Notes: generated by a model not told the origin, from the letters alone. Shown: positions 18,900 to 28,295, numbered from the stretch's first letter. The stretch is 64,000 bases of DNA from Cyclobacteriaceae bacterium (GCA_030584025.1 CP129487.1:2790001-2854000); one strand, 5' to 3'. Numbers and translations are program-made.

Positions 18900-20263
18900 C
18901 GAAGCGTAAAGGAGGATCCTTTGTTCAACTCGCTGGACACGGTAATTTCAATACCCAATTGATCGCAGGCTTTTTGTACCAACGATAAGCCGAGGCCGGT
19001 TCCTTTGATCGATTTGTATTCCAGGGCTGCAGATCGGTAAAACGGCTGAAAAATACGATGCAGATCTTCTTCGCGAATACCAATTCCTGAATCACGGACG
19101 GAGAGGGTTAATGCGGGTTGCTCTTCTACTACAACCTGAACGCTATGATCATGCGAGGAATATTTAACCGCGTTCGATAATAAATTATCCAGAATCACTT
19201 CCAACAATCCCGGATCGGTTTGAAGCACTACAGCATCCGCGCACTGAATATCAACCTGAACGCCATTGTCTGACCATGTTTTCTTTTGGCGGTGGATCAG
19301 ATCAGACAAGAAATGTTTTAGTACTACCGGTTCCTTAACCGGTGATTTACCGGGATGATCAAATCGCGCCAATGCGAGCAATTGCTCAACGATAAGGTGC
19401 ATGCGATCGATCTCCTTAATGCTCAAGGCAATTTTCTCAACGTATTCCTCAGAAGTTCTGGGCTTTCGCAACAACACCTCAAGGGTACCACGCAACACAG
19501 AAAGTGGCGTTCGTAATTCATGCGAGGCATCCGCTGTAAATTGCTTTTCACGCTCCATAGCTGATTCAATACGCGCCAGCAACTGGTTAATTGATGAGGT
19601 GAGCTGAAAAAGTTCATCGCGCTGATCGGGCAAGGGAATGCGTTCGTTCAGATTGCTTTCCGTAATGCGATTGGTGGTTTGTAAAATCGTGGTAACCGGT
19701 TGAATGCTTTTGCCCGCGAGCCATCGCGTAACGCCAAACAAAATCAGCAATACAATTGGATAAAGTACCAACAACCATCGTTGTAAAGTCATAACTAATT
19801 GATGCGCGTTTTCGCTGGAAACGGCCGTTACAATATAGCCCACAACCTGGCCACGGTCGAGTATCGGTATTTGACGCTGACGAACACGCTTGCCATTAAG
19901 TATATGATTTTGATCTACCGGCCCTGTAACACCTAATTGAAAAATAAGCGTACCTTCTTTGAGATTCGGTGAACGATCCTGCACATTACCCTGTGCATCG
20001 GTAAGCTGAATAAAAATCGGGTTCACTTCCACTTCGCGGTGTTCACGTTCCTGCATTTCGGTCTTGTTGATGAACTTCATCCGCCCTCCTTCAATCATAA
20101 TTTCCTTTTCGTGTCTTACCGCTTCATAGTTCAGGGTATACTCCAGATCGGCATACACCTGATCACGCACCATAAAAAAGATAAAGGCAAACACCAATGC
20201 TACCAGCACAGCAGTTGCGGTAAGAAAAAATAAGGCTATTCGATTTTTATATGATATGCTCAT
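18890..20263 (-). CDS. Two-component sensor histidine kinase
   Basis: A 457-residue membrane kinase. It has TM1 (~9-31), a periplasmic domain rich in Glu, His and Met (near EMQEREHREVEV), TM2 (RWLLVLYPIVLLILFGVT), then HAMP, the HisKA H-box (ASHELRTPLS), the N-box (LLSNAVKYSS) and the G-box (DSGIGI). The start overlaps the response-regulator stop by 4 bp, so the two are translationally coupled. Position beside cusA and the shared promoter motif point to metal or envelope-stress sensing, but the ligand is not evident. Confidence 0.9.
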   Translation of the reverse strand: MSISYKNRIALFFLTATAVLVALVFAFIFFMVRDQVYADLEYTLNYEAVRHEKEIMIEGGRMKFINKTEMQEREHREVEVNPIFIQLTDAQGNVQDRSPNLKEGTLIFQLGVTGPVDQNHILNGKRVRQRQIPILDRGQVVGYIVTAVSSENAHQLVMTLQRWLLVLYPIVLLILFGVTRWLAGKSIQPVTTILQTTNRITESNLNERIPLPDQRDELFQLTSSINQLLARIESAMEREKQFTADASHELRTPLSVLRGTLEVLLRKPRTSEEYVEKIALSIKEIDRMHLIVEQLLALARFDHPGKSPVKEPVVLKHFLSDLIHRQKKTWSDNGVQVDIQCADAVVLQTDPGLLEVILDNLLSNAVKYSSHDHSVQVVVEEQPALTLSVRDSGIGIREEDLHRIFQPFYRSAALEYKSIKGTGLGLSLVQKACDQLGIEITVSSELNKGSSFTLRFP

Positions 20264-20925
20264 TTTTCTTTAGCGATATACCCCACCCCGCGTATGGTCT
20301 GAATGTAATCTTCCTCGCGATGGATATTTAACTTTTTACGAAGCGCATTGATGTACACATCAATCACACCCGAATCGTGGTCAGCATCATGTCCCCACAC
20401 GGCATCCAGAATGCGGTTTCGCTTGCATACTTTTCCTTTGTTTCGAAGCAGAAATTCCAACAGCGAAAATTCTTTTTGCGTTAGCGACACTTCTGCACCA
20501 TTGTTCATCACTTTATGCGTTTCAACGTTTAATGAAACCGGACCAAGCGTAAACTCAGGCGATATTGAAGTTGATCTGAGTTGCACACGAATGCGCTCAA
20601 GCAACTCTTCAAAATGAAAAGGCTTTCGAATGTAATCGTTGGCTCCTGCCTGCAACCCATAAATCGCATCCTGAACGGTATCGCGGGCGGTGAGGAAAAT
20701 AATAGGGGTGGTTTTGTTTTCCTTTCGGTAAGTCTTGCACAGTTCAATGCCCGTAAGACCGGGCAGCATCCAATCGGCCAGCAATAAATCGTAATGTTCG
20801 GATAATGCTTTCTCTAATCCGGCATTTCCATCGTGCGCCAGTTCAACCTCAAAGCCCTCCTCTTCAAGCCCTTGCTTCAAAAAGCTGGTTATACCCACTT
20901 CATCTTCAATTACAAGAATGCGCAT
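20260..20925 (-). CDS. OmpR/PhoB-family response regulator
   Basis: A 221-residue regulator with a receiver domain (acidic pair Glu7-Asp8, phosphoacceptor Asp51 in LLLADWMLPG, Lys in YIRKPF) and a C-terminal winged helix (SLTQKEFSLLEFLLRNKGKV, then VIDVYINALRKKL and TIRGVGYIA). It is first in the operon with the kinase. Its own promoter and the cusA promoter both have the 11-bp-phased half-site array, so it probably activates both. Confidence 0.93.
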   Translation of the reverse strand: MRILVIEDEVGITSFLKQGLEEEGFEVELAHDGNAGLEKALSEHYDLLLADWMLPGLTGIELCKTYRKENKTTPIIFLTARDTVQDAIYGLQAGANDYIRKPFHFEELLERIRVQLRSTSISPEFTLGPVSLNVETHKVMNNGAEVSLTQKEFSLLEFLLRNKGKVCKRNRILDAVWGHDADHDSGVIDVYINALRKKLNIHREEDYIQTIRGVGYIAKEK

Positions 20926-20929
20926 ACAG

Positions 20930-20992
20930 CAAAATTAAGCATAAACACCTTAGGAGAAACTTTACCCAAGCTTAAGATTGGCTTAAGACATT
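20930..20992 (-). promoter_or_regulatory. Response-regulator promoter: 11-bp-phased half-site array and TAATTTTG box
   Basis: Half-sites start at 20949 (CTTA), 20960 (CTTT), 20971 (CTTA) and 20982 (CTTA), exactly 11 bp apart; the inner pair cttaagattggcttaag differs by one base from the cusA copy. On the minus strand TAATTTTG at 20937-20930 is a perfect TAnnTTTG -7 box, and no TTG is seen at the -33 position. The box-to-array distance (12 bp) equals that at cusA. The predicted transcription start falls at or next to the ATG at 20925, so the mRNA may be leaderless. Confidence 0.7.
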
Positions 20993-20998
20993 GGCTGC

Positions 20999-21400
20999 TC
21001 AGGTAATGATATCTTGCTTCCGAAGCAGTAAGCCGGAAACCACAAGCAAAAGTCCGGCTGATACAAAGATCACATGCAGGTAATTTACCGTTTGGATCAT
21101 AATGGCCTGAACGACAATCCAACCGATCAGTATTAATCCCATAAGGATTACTAAAAAAGAATATCGGGTAACCTGCCGAACAACGAGGTAAGCACTGACC
21201 AGGCTGAATAGACCGATAACCGTAAACAGCACAATACCCGGTATTAAGAAATCAGTAAAGGGCGAGTACTCCAACAAGCCTGTCGTCATCCCCAGCGATG
21301 AACCATCCGGTGACGTAATCAGCATCCATCCGCCAAAGCAAGCTGAGATTCCGGTAAAGATCAAAATAAGCACTGCCAATATGTGGGCCGACTTTCTCAT
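20999..21400 (-). CDS. Small four-helix membrane protein, unknown function
   Basis: A 133-residue protein with four hydrophobic segments, ending in a short basic tail (LLLRKQDIIT). I do not recognise a family. Its start overlaps the flavodoxin stop by 4 bp, so the two are translationally coupled. It ends six bases before the half-site array of the response-regulator promoter. Confidence 0.65.
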   Translation of the reverse strand: MRKSAHILAVLILIFTGISACFGGWMLITSPDGSSLGMTTGLLEYSPFTDFLIPGIVLFTVIGLFSLVSAYLVVRQVTRYSFLVILMGLILIGWIVVQAIMIQTVNYLHVIFVSAGLLLVVSGLLLRKQDIIT

Positions 21401-21870
21401 TGCATAGCCTTGGCAAATTTTTCAATGGCTTCATAATCGATTGCCGACCTGGATTTATTCTCCTTCGCAATCATGCGTGTCATAAACCTTTCCAAAAAGT
21501 TCATCTTTTCGAAAAGCAATTCACCGCCAAAAAGGCCATGTGCTGTAGCATGTGTTCGCAACTCGGCCGAATAGGCGTTTTCAAATTCCTGTTGTGCTAA
21601 TTCCTTATTCATAAAGCACAGGAATAGCCCTAATCGCTTTTGAAGTAATTGATCTTTGTGAGATTCGCAAAACCGCTTTACTTTCCCTTGAATCTGGCCT
21701 ACATGAATGGATCCCCCTACAATTACACACGCATAAGGCGATAAATCAGGATCACTCACCTCATTCAGGTTCACTACTGTGGTTTCTCCCTCACCTAACA
21801 ATGAAAGCAAATGGTCAACAACTTTCTTTGTTGTACCATGGTGCGTCATGTACACAATAAGCGTTTTCAT
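21397..21870 (-). CDS. Flavodoxin domain protein (HemG-like)
   Basis: A 157-residue flavodoxin-fold protein. The FMN phosphate loop is THHGTTKKV near residue 9, followed by VIVGGSIHVGQIQGKVKRF, which matches the HemG/menaquinone-dependent protoporphyrinogen oxidase group. The charged tail (AKENKSRSAIDYEAIEKFAKAM) is also HemG-like. Electron transfer is likely; true protoporphyrinogen oxidase activity is not established. It is cotranscribed with the small membrane protein downstream. Confidence 0.75.
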   Translation of the reverse strand: MKTLIVYMTHHGTTKKVVDHLLSLLGEGETTVVNLNEVSDPDLSPYACVIVGGSIHVGQIQGKVKRFCESHKDQLLQKRLGLFLCFMNKELAQQEFENAYSAELRTHATAHGLFGGELLFEKMNFLERFMTRMIAKENKSRSAIDYEAIEKFAKAMQ

Positions 21871-21946
21871 ATGCGGTGAACTTACTGCACCACCTTACAG
21901 AAAACCATGATGCACATCACTACCACATACTGATTCCTGTCAGAAA

Positions 21947-22318
21947 TTAGGCATGTACCTGGCACGCTTCAAGTACATTGCCATCGGGGTCAAAGAAAGT
22001 GAAGTAGGTAACAGCATGATCGGTTATGATATCACTTACCCGAACACCCCGTTTTTGCAAAGCTGAGTGGGCCTCAACAGCACTCAGGATTCTGAAAATG
22101 GGATAAGATGCTGTTTTACGATTGACCTCAATTTTTGAATCGGTCTGCCACAAGGTTATGCTGGTTGGACTTCCAGTATCCATTACCGCGAGTTTCAGTA
22201 TCGGATCATCCCAAACCGGGGTTAGCTCCAGTTTCTCCTCATACCATTTTTTAGAGAAGCTATAATCAGTAACACGAACAATTACGGTATCAATGCCCTG
22301 AAGAATTTTTGATTGCAT
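21947..22318 (-). CDS. VOC (glyoxalase/dioxygenase fold) protein
   Basis: A 123-residue vicinal-oxygen-chelate protein: two beta-alpha-beta-beta-beta modules beginning IDTVIVRVTDYSFSKKWYEEKL and ending FFDPDGNVLEACQVH, the usual VOC C-terminal motif with a metal-ligand Glu. The reaction is unknown. It lies 2 bp downstream of the acyl-CoA ligase, so it is the last gene of that run. Confidence 0.8.
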   Translation of the reverse strand: MQSKILQGIDTVIVRVTDYSFSKKWYEEKLELTPVWDDPILKLAVMDTGSPTSITLWQTDSKIEVNRKTASYPIFRILSAVEAHSALQKRGVRVSDIITDHAVTYFTFFDPDGNVLEACQVHA

Positions 22319-22320
22319 AG

Positions 22321-24120
22321 CTAAGCGTACATTTTATCTATTTCCTTTTGATAGTGTTCAACGAGTAATCTGCGAACAGGTTTTAACGTGGTGGTAAGCT
22401 CACCCGATTCAACAGTCCAGTCCTGGTGGCAAAGGACAAAATCGCGAATGCGTTGATATCCCGGAAGGGATTCATTCAGTTCATCGACTTCTTGTTGATA
22501 ACGGGCCCTTACGCGTATGTTATACACCATAAATTGCGGGGCCGTCCAGTGGATGTGTTCCTGCTCACACCAGGTTTGAAGTAACTCAAAATTCGGAACG
22601 ATTAAAGCTGTTACAAAAGGTTTCTGAAAACCAATAATCAGGCAACGCTGTATCAAGGGCGATTGCATAAAATGATTTTGTAACGGGCGCGGAGCAATGT
22701 ATTTGCCCGTGGATGTTTTGAAAATATCCTTCTTACGATCGGTGATTTGTAAAAATCTTCCACTTATAAGTTTTCCAACATCACCCGTGCGGAACCAACC
22801 CTCATCTGTAAATACTTCGTGGTTCAGTTCGGGGCGTTTGAAATAGCCCAGCATTACATTCTCACCTTTTACGAGAATCTCCCCTTCTCCCTCTTCATTG
22901 GGTTGATCTATTTTAATATCTACACCCGGTATAGCCGGGCCGACCGTACCAAATTTATTTTGTCCCGGCTCAAACCGATTTACTGAAATGAATGGAGCCG
23001 TCTCGGTCATACCATACCCTTCCACCACAAAAATTCCGGCTGCAGAAAAGAGTTTACCGATCTCGGGTTGTAAAGAAGCTGCGCCTACCACCATGTATCG
23101 TATCCGTCCACCCAACTTCTTTCGCCACAGGCGAAGTACCAGTATGCGCGCTATAAAAAGCTTCATTCGAAAAACAGGCGCTAAACCGCCTGACCTGAAC
23201 TGCCTACCGACCTGCATGGACCATCGGATAAGCTTTCCTTTCCACCAGTTTTGCTTCATACTTTGCTCTACCATGAAGTCGTACATTTTTTCCAGCACAC
23301 GTGGTACGCTGGTGCAAAAGTGCGGCCTCACAGTGGCAAAATCATGGGTAAACGTATCCTTATTCTGATTAAAGTAGATCGAAACTCCAAACACGAGATA
23401 GGCGTAACAGGCTACCCGCTCAAAGATGTGACTGAACGGCAAAAAACTGATTACACGCTGACCAGCCTCCAATGGCAACAACGTAATAATCGATTTAATA
23501 CTGCTCACTACATTTTGATGTGAAAGCATAACACCTTTTGGCACACCCGAGCTTCCTGATGTATACAGAATAGTGAGCATATCTGTTGGCAAAATGCTGT
23601 TCCGTACCTCACTCAGCTTTTCCCTCCATTCAGCAGTCGCTTTATCCAATCCGATAGGCTTAAAATAATTTTTCTCCGAACGATCGAGGTGACGTACATC
23701 CAACACATAACCACCCGTTGTTGCTACCGAAGAAAATTTATAATACAATGCCACATCAGCACAAATACACATACGCGATTCCGTTTCGCTGATGATCAGG
23801 CTGATCTCATCTTCGCGGGATGTTGGATGCACGGGCACTACAATCAATCCTGCCTGCTGGCAGGCAAAATCAACAATCATCCACTCCGGTGATCCATTAA
23901 CCGGAACTATCAGTATGCGATCGCCTTTTTGAAAGCCCTGTTCGAGAAACCAGCACGCCAGTACCTCGGCCCGCTTTTCAAGTTCATCTATACTTAGGCT
24001 CCGCCAGGCTCCATTAACAAATCCGTTTAATGCTCTTGCATTTGGATATTTACTCCTTTGGTACGAGACTATATCAAAGATGCGCGTAAAGTCGTCCGAA
24101 GATTTGCGTAACACTTCCAT
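22321..24120 (-). CDS. Long-chain fatty acid-CoA ligase (AMP-dependent synthetase)
   Basis: A 599-residue ANL-superfamily enzyme. The AMP-binding P-loop is ILYTSGSSGVPKGVMLSH, A5 is GYGMTETAP, and later motifs are GWFRTGDVG and ITDRKKDIFKTSTGKYIAP. The arrangement matches the long-chain FadD/FAA group that activates fatty acids to acyl-CoA at the membrane. The neighbours are two alpha/beta hydrolases upstream and a VOC protein downstream, with gaps of 2-3 bp, so lipid handling is a plausible common theme. Confidence 0.9.
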   Translation of the reverse strand: MEVLRKSSDDFTRIFDIVSYQRSKYPNARALNGFVNGAWRSLSIDELEKRAEVLACWFLEQGFQKGDRILIVPVNGSPEWMIVDFACQQAGLIVVPVHPTSREDEISLIISETESRMCICADVALYYKFSSVATTGGYVLDVRHLDRSEKNYFKPIGLDKATAEWREKLSEVRNSILPTDMLTILYTSGSSGVPKGVMLSHQNVVSSIKSIITLLPLEAGQRVISFLPFSHIFERVACYAYLVFGVSIYFNQNKDTFTHDFATVRPHFCTSVPRVLEKMYDFMVEQSMKQNWWKGKLIRWSMQVGRQFRSGGLAPVFRMKLFIARILVLRLWRKKLGGRIRYMVVGAASLQPEIGKLFSAAGIFVVEGYGMTETAPFISVNRFEPGQNKFGTVGPAIPGVDIKIDQPNEEGEGEILVKGENVMLGYFKRPELNHEVFTDEGWFRTGDVGKLISGRFLQITDRKKDIFKTSTGKYIAPRPLQNHFMQSPLIQRCLIIGFQKPFVTALIVPNFELLQTWCEQEHIHWTAPQFMVYNIRVRARYQQEVDELNESLPGYQRIRDFVLCHQDWTVESGELTTTLKPVRRLLVEHYQKEIDKMYA

Positions 24121-24122
24121 GA

Positions 24123-24926
24123 TTACGTTTTATTCGGTTTCACATACAGGATCTCGTAGAGCCTTTCAAAGAACTCCGGATAGTCGGGTAGGTTATTATG
24201 GCGTGCACCTTCTATGGCGTGCAGGATAACTTTATCGGGATGCAGGTTTTTAAGTTTAACACTTTGTGAGAATGAAATGAGGCGATCGTTCGTTCCATGG
24301 ATAATGTGAACCGGGCATTCCACTTTTTTTAAATACTGATCGGTCCGGATGTCGTACCGCAGTAGCCAGCGTAACGGAATAAAAAACAAATACCGGTTCA
24401 CGTTATAAAAAAAACTGAAGTACGGTGAATCCAGAATCAGCAAGCGAGGCTTATTCCACGAAGCAATGCGTGCGGCCACGCCACTCCCCCACGACCGGCC
24501 ATACAATACAATGGATTGTTCCGGATAACTGGCCGATAGCCATTTGTATATAAACTGGGCATCGTTGAATACACGCGTTTGGGTTCGTTTACCCCGGCTC
24601 TTGCCAAACCCACGGTAATCGAACATAAAAAAATCGTACCCATTGCTCAGAAAATCCTTGGCAAATTTTCCCCAACCCTTCAGGCTTTTTGAGTTTCCTT
24701 TCAGGTAATACACAACGCCCAATGCGTTGGGAACCTTGAAGTGTATGGCATTAATGCGCCCGCCATCTTCCATTTCAAAATCCAGTTCTTCAAACGGAAA
24801 GGGGTACTTATATTCAAAAGCTCCAGATAAAATTTCAGGCCGGAAAAAACCAAAATGCTGAAAGAAATAGAAGGCCAGGCAAATACCCAGGTAGATCAGT
24901 ATGATAACAATCAGAACAGCCTCCAT
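24123..24926 (-). CDS. Membrane-anchored alpha/beta hydrolase (BEM46/ABHD-like), copy 1
   Basis: The 267-residue protein has one N-terminal helix (VLIVIILIYLGICLAFYFF) and a serine hydrolase core with the nucleophile elbow YGRSWGSG, a later HGTNDRLIS acid region and a HNNLPDYPEF histidine. It resembles the next gene (24960-25766) in length and motif order, indicating tandem duplication. It is 2 bp upstream of the acyl-CoA ligase. The substrate is unknown. Confidence 0.83.
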   Translation of the reverse strand: MEAVLIVIILIYLGICLAFYFFQHFGFFRPEILSGAFEYKYPFPFEELDFEMEDGGRINAIHFKVPNALGVVYYLKGNSKSLKGWGKFAKDFLSNGYDFFMFDYRGFGKSRGKRTQTRVFNDAQFIYKWLSASYPEQSIVLYGRSWGSGVAARIASWNKPRLLILDSPYFSFFYNVNRYLFFIPLRWLLRYDIRTDQYLKKVECPVHIIHGTNDRLISFSQSVKLKNLHPDKVILHAIEGARHNNLPDYPEFFERLYEILYVKPNKT

Positions 24927-24959
24927 GAATTACCAAGTTAAAAAATAAACAGTGGATTG

Positions 24960-25766
24960 TTACCACAGGTGGCGTGCGAGCGCCTGATGAAACTCCGGAT
25001 ATTCATTCAGGTTGTGATGCCCTGCCCCTTCGATAATAATGAATTCATCACCGGCCTTAAGTAAAGGTTTGAGCTTTTCAGCAGAAGAGAGGGGAACAAT
25101 CCAATCGTCCGTTCCGTGGATGATTAGCACAGGGGCTTTAACGTTTTTCAGATGTTCTTTATTTGAAAATACAAATCGTTTTGGAGCCAGACGAATGATT
25201 GGATAAAAAACGGGATGAGCCACATTTCCGATTTCATCGAAAGGTGTTTCTAAAATCAATTTATAGGGTTTTGCTTCCGATGCCAGTTGGGAGGCAACCG
25301 CAGCGCCTAATGAACGACCATAAATTACCAATCGATCATATTCAATATGTTGACTTGTCCATTCTAACAGTTCGCGGGCATCTTCATATAATAACTCTTC
25401 AGTTGGGTCACCTCCACTTTTGCCATACCCCCGGTAATCCATCATCAGCACATCGTAACCAAGTTTTGTAAAGTCAGTGGCATAGGTACCCCAACGCGAA
25501 AGGTTATCGGCATTTCCGTGGAAATAAAGAATGAGCCCTTTGGAATCGATGGTGGATTTAAAATGAAGCGCGTTCAAAACAACACCATCCGACATGGTGA
25601 TGAAATGTTCTTGAAATACATTGTTAAACGTGTAGTTGAAGTTTCTTTCAAGCGAAGTACCTTGAAAAATAAATTTATCCTGAAGAAAATAAAACGACAA
25701 CCCCACAACGATGTAGGTTAACACCAGAAAAAAGAGGACTCGGGAAATTTTCTTGATGAGGCGCAA
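24960..25766 (-). CDS. Membrane-anchored alpha/beta hydrolase (BEM46/ABHD-like), copy 2
   Basis: 268 residues with an N-terminal helix (VLFFLVLTYIVVGLSFYFL), elbow YGRSLGAA, acid region IIHGTDDWIVPLS and histidine in GAGHHNLNEYPEF. It is a paralogue of the downstream gene, sharing GNADNLSRWGTYATDF-type blocks. The elbow differs (GRSLG versus GRSWG). The duplicates are divergent, so the duplication is old or selection has relaxed. Confidence 0.83.
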   Translation of the reverse strand: MRLIKKISRVLFFLVLTYIVVGLSFYFLQDKFIFQGTSLERNFNYTFNNVFQEHFITMSDGVVLNALHFKSTIDSKGLILYFHGNADNLSRWGTYATDFTKLGYDVLMMDYRGYGKSGGDPTEELLYEDARELLEWTSQHIEYDRLVIYGRSLGAAVASQLASEAKPYKLILETPFDEIGNVAHPVFYPIIRLAPKRFVFSNKEHLKNVKAPVLIIHGTDDWIVPLSSAEKLKPLLKAGDEFIIIEGAGHHNLNEYPEFHQALARHLW

Positions 25767-25793
25767 TCGCGTGTATTTGGTTCAGTAAATTTA

Positions 25794-26183
25794 TCAGGCT
25801 GGCTGAATTAAATCCCCAAGGTTTCCATATAGATCAGAAAAAACAGCAACTGTGCCATATTCCTCAACCGAGGGCCCGCGTACAATGAGTACATTGTTTC
25901 GCTTCAGGTTTTCATAATCCCGGTAAAAGTCATCGGTATGCAGAAAAAGAAATACCCGCCCACCGGTTTGATTTCCCACGCGACTCATTTGTTCATCAGA
26001 AGAGGCTTTTGCCAGCAAAATGGCGCAACCCGTTGAACCCGGTGGTGCCACACGAACCCAACGCTTGGTTTCAGAGAGTGGTGTGTCTTCTATTAATTTG
26101 AAATTCAATTTTTCAGTATAGAACTTGATGGCCTTGTCGTAGTCATCGACTACCAATGAAATAGCGGCAAGTTCTTGTTTCAT
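25794..26183 (-). CDS. VOC family protein
   Basis: A 129-residue glyoxalase-fold protein beginning LAAISLVVDDYDKAIKFYTEKLNF and ending FSDLYGNLGDLIQPA. The final segment lacks the usual Glu seen in D.xGN..el motifs (LGDLIQ in its place), so one metal ligand may be changed. It is of the bleomycin-resistance/glyoxalase type and its substrate is unknown. It sits between GT2 and the hydrolases with a 7-bp gap to GT2. Confidence 0.8.
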   Translation of the reverse strand: MKQELAAISLVVDDYDKAIKFYTEKLNFKLIEDTPLSETKRWVRVAPPGSTGCAILLAKASSDEQMSRVGNQTGGRVFLFLHTDDFYRDYENLKRNNVLIVRGPSVEEYGTVAVFSDLYGNLGDLIQPA

Positions 26184-26190
26184 GAATTTT

Positions 26191-27204
26191 CTACTGATTG
26201 GCCACCAACTTCATTTTTGAACCCGCAGGAAGTTCATCGACACCGGCTTTGTCAATTACGAGGTAATTTTTCTTCGATACAGACTGACGGGTAATCAACT
26301 CAGCCAGAAAGCCGGTAACAAAAAGTTGAACACCAACAATAAGCGCAACCAACGCGAGGTAAAAACCAGGCTGTTGGGTGATTTCACGCTTAAGCGGAAT
26401 ATGTGAAAAATAAATGGAATCGATCTTGTCCCAGATCATCTTGGTTGTAAAGATAAATCCGGCCAGAAAAGACAACGAACCTAATGTTCCGAAAAAGTGC
26501 ATCGGCCGTAAGGCAAAGCGCCCCACAAACATGATCGTAATCAAATCCAGAAACCCGCGCACAAAACGTTCAAGTCCGAATTTGGTGTGCCCGTACTTGC
26601 GTTCACGATGCTCCACCACCTTCTCTCCAATTTTCTTAAAACCTGCCCATTTGGCAATTACCGGAATGTAGCGATGCATTTCACCGTATACAGAAATATT
26701 TTTTACCACCGCTTTATCGTACGCTTTCAAACCGCAATTGAAATCGTGCAGTTTAATGCCCGACATAACCCGGGTAACGTAATTGAAAAACCGTGAAGGG
26801 ATAGTTTTTGAAATCGGATCGTTGCGCTTTTTCTTCCAACCCGAAACAAGGTGAAAACCTTCTTTTCGGATCATGTCGTACAGAGCCGGAATTTCATCCG
26901 GGCTATCCTGCAAGTCGGCATCCATGGTAATAACCACATCACCTTGCACGGTTTGAAAGGCAGTGTGCAGTGCGGCCGATTTTCCGTAGTTCCGATTAAA
27001 TTTAACTCCTTTGAAGGAAGGATTGCTTGTGCTGATCTCCTGGATTTTTTTCCATGAATTGTCGGTGCTGCCATCATCTACAAACAGCACTTCATAAGAA
27101 TAGCCGTGCGCTTTCATCACACGGCTAATCCAATCACTTAATTCCTGGAGCGATTCTTCCTCGTCCAGTACAGGAATGACTATTGATATTTGCAGATTGC
27201 TCAT
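26191..27204 (-). CDS. Glycosyltransferase family 2 (DPM1/GtrB/ArnC-like)
   Basis: A 337-residue GT2 enzyme: GT-A fold with IVIPVLDEEESL, DDGSTD and the DADLQD motif, then two C-terminal hydrophobic helices (~230-255 and ~285-310). This layout matches polyprenyl-phosphate sugar synthases that make a lipid-linked donor at the inner membrane. It begins one base after the DUF4199 gene upstream, so it belongs to the DUF4199/dihydroorotase-like run. Confidence 0.9.
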   Translation of the reverse strand: MSNLQISIVIPVLDEEESLQELSDWISRVMKAHGYSYEVLFVDDGSTDNSWKKIQEISTSNPSFKGVKFNRNYGKSAALHTAFQTVQGDVVITMDADLQDSPDEIPALYDMIRKEGFHLVSGWKKKRNDPISKTIPSRFFNYVTRVMSGIKLHDFNCGLKAYDKAVVKNISVYGEMHRYIPVIAKWAGFKKIGEKVVEHRERKYGHTKFGLERFVRGFLDLITIMFVGRFALRPMHFFGTLGSLSFLAGFIFTTKMIWDKIDSIYFSHIPLKREITQQPGFYLALVALIVGVQLFVTGFLAELITRQSVSKKNYLVIDKAGVDELPAGSKMKLVANQ

Positions 27205-27759
27205 TTACATCATTTCCGGCTGGTTTTTCTTAACAATAAGGCCGGTAATCAGCGACAATATAGCATACCAGATCAACGTAAAAAAGTAGCTTTTAACTAA
27301 GCCGAATGGAGCAAAGTTTTTTGGTTGCTCCTCTCTCATCTGGTCAATTGCCTGATCAATTGAATCTTGAGGAGCGCCAAATTTCTCCATCATAGCTTCA
27401 GTGTTCGATATTATCGCATCTGTAAGGTTCTGAGGAAGATCTGGGTCAATAACTGTGAATAATAAAATACTAAATGCAGTAGATATTGCCGCAGCAACAG
27501 CAAACATGATAAAGCCATGAATATAAGCCTTACCAAAAGCTAAGTATCCACCAACTTCATTTCGATAATTTATACCGCCATAAATCACAAATCCAAAGCC
27601 TACGACTAAGGATATAATAAGAAAAGTAAATCCAGCAAAAAGTGTAAAATCAATTGCATAAATCAACATTGAAATTACAATGCTTACTGCACCGTAGATA
27701 GCTCCCCATTTTGCTGCATGATTAAATGGAGATGTTGGAACTGTTGCATTTTCTTCCAT
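27205..27759 (-). CDS. DUF4199 membrane protein, copy 1
   Basis: A 184-residue protein with four hydrophobic segments and a soluble loop (MEKFGAPQDSIDQAIDQM) between helices 3 and 4. The order matches the Bacteroidota-specific DUF4199 family of unknown function. It abuts the GT2 gene and is 5 bp after the second DUF4199 gene, so the two DUF4199 genes and GT2 are cotranscribed. Confidence 0.8.
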   Translation of the reverse strand: MEENATVPTSPFNHAAKWGAIYGAVSIVISMLIYAIDFTLFAGFTFLIISLVVGFGFVIYGGINYRNEVGGYLAFGKAYIHGFIMFAVAAAISTAFSILLFTVIDPDLPQNLTDAIISNTEAMMEKFGAPQDSIDQAIDQMREEQPKNFAPFGLVKSYFFTLIWYAILSLITGLIVKKNQPEMM

Positions 27760-27764
27760 AACGA

Positions 27765-28295
27765 TTAGGGTTTTGGTTGTTTTCTTAAAATAACAGACAT
27801 GATTATACTCACAAACAAACCGATACCGAAGCTCTGAACCAGGTACATGGTAGCGATTTGCCCCATATTAGTAGAAGGAAGGCTCTGTAAATTACGCTCA
27901 AAAGTTTCTTTTCCAACGCGGGCAATATCTTCTTCCGGCCACCCCTTGAGGTATTCCGTCATCAACCTGACGTACTCGGGTATAAAATTCGTTTCAAAGG
28001 CACCAAAAATCCGGTATAAAATTGACCCCAAAACCCCGGCCGTGGCCACTAAAACAAAACTCCCGAACATGCCCTGAAAAAAATGCAAAGCGCCTTCGTT
28101 ATGAAAATCACGGTACTCCTTCAAACTAAAAAAAATGAATATGCCATACAGGAAAATCCTAAAGTCAAGGTATGGCGAAATCATAACCGGATGGCGATTC
28201 ATATAAAACATAGCCATATTCAATGCAATCGACAGCACAGCCGCAATGGCGCCATAGCGAACCGCAATGGTAAAAAGAGGTGACGGCTTTCTCAT
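27765..28295 (-). CDS. DUF4199 membrane protein, copy 2
   Basis: A 176-residue paralogue of the following gene, with four helices in the same order (RYGAIAAVLSIALNMAMFY first). Its start overlaps the stop of the dihydroorotase-like gene by 4 bp. Two adjacent, diverged copies of the same family may form a heteromeric membrane complex; this is an inference. Confidence 0.8.
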   Translation of the reverse strand: MRKPSPLFTIAVRYGAIAAVLSIALNMAMFYMNRHPVMISPYLDFRIFLYGIFIFFSLKEYRDFHNEGALHFFQGMFGSFVLVATAGVLGSILYRIFGAFETNFIPEYVRLMTEYLKGWPEEDIARVGKETFERNLQSLPSTNMGQIATMYLVQSFGIGLFVSIIMSVILRKQPKP

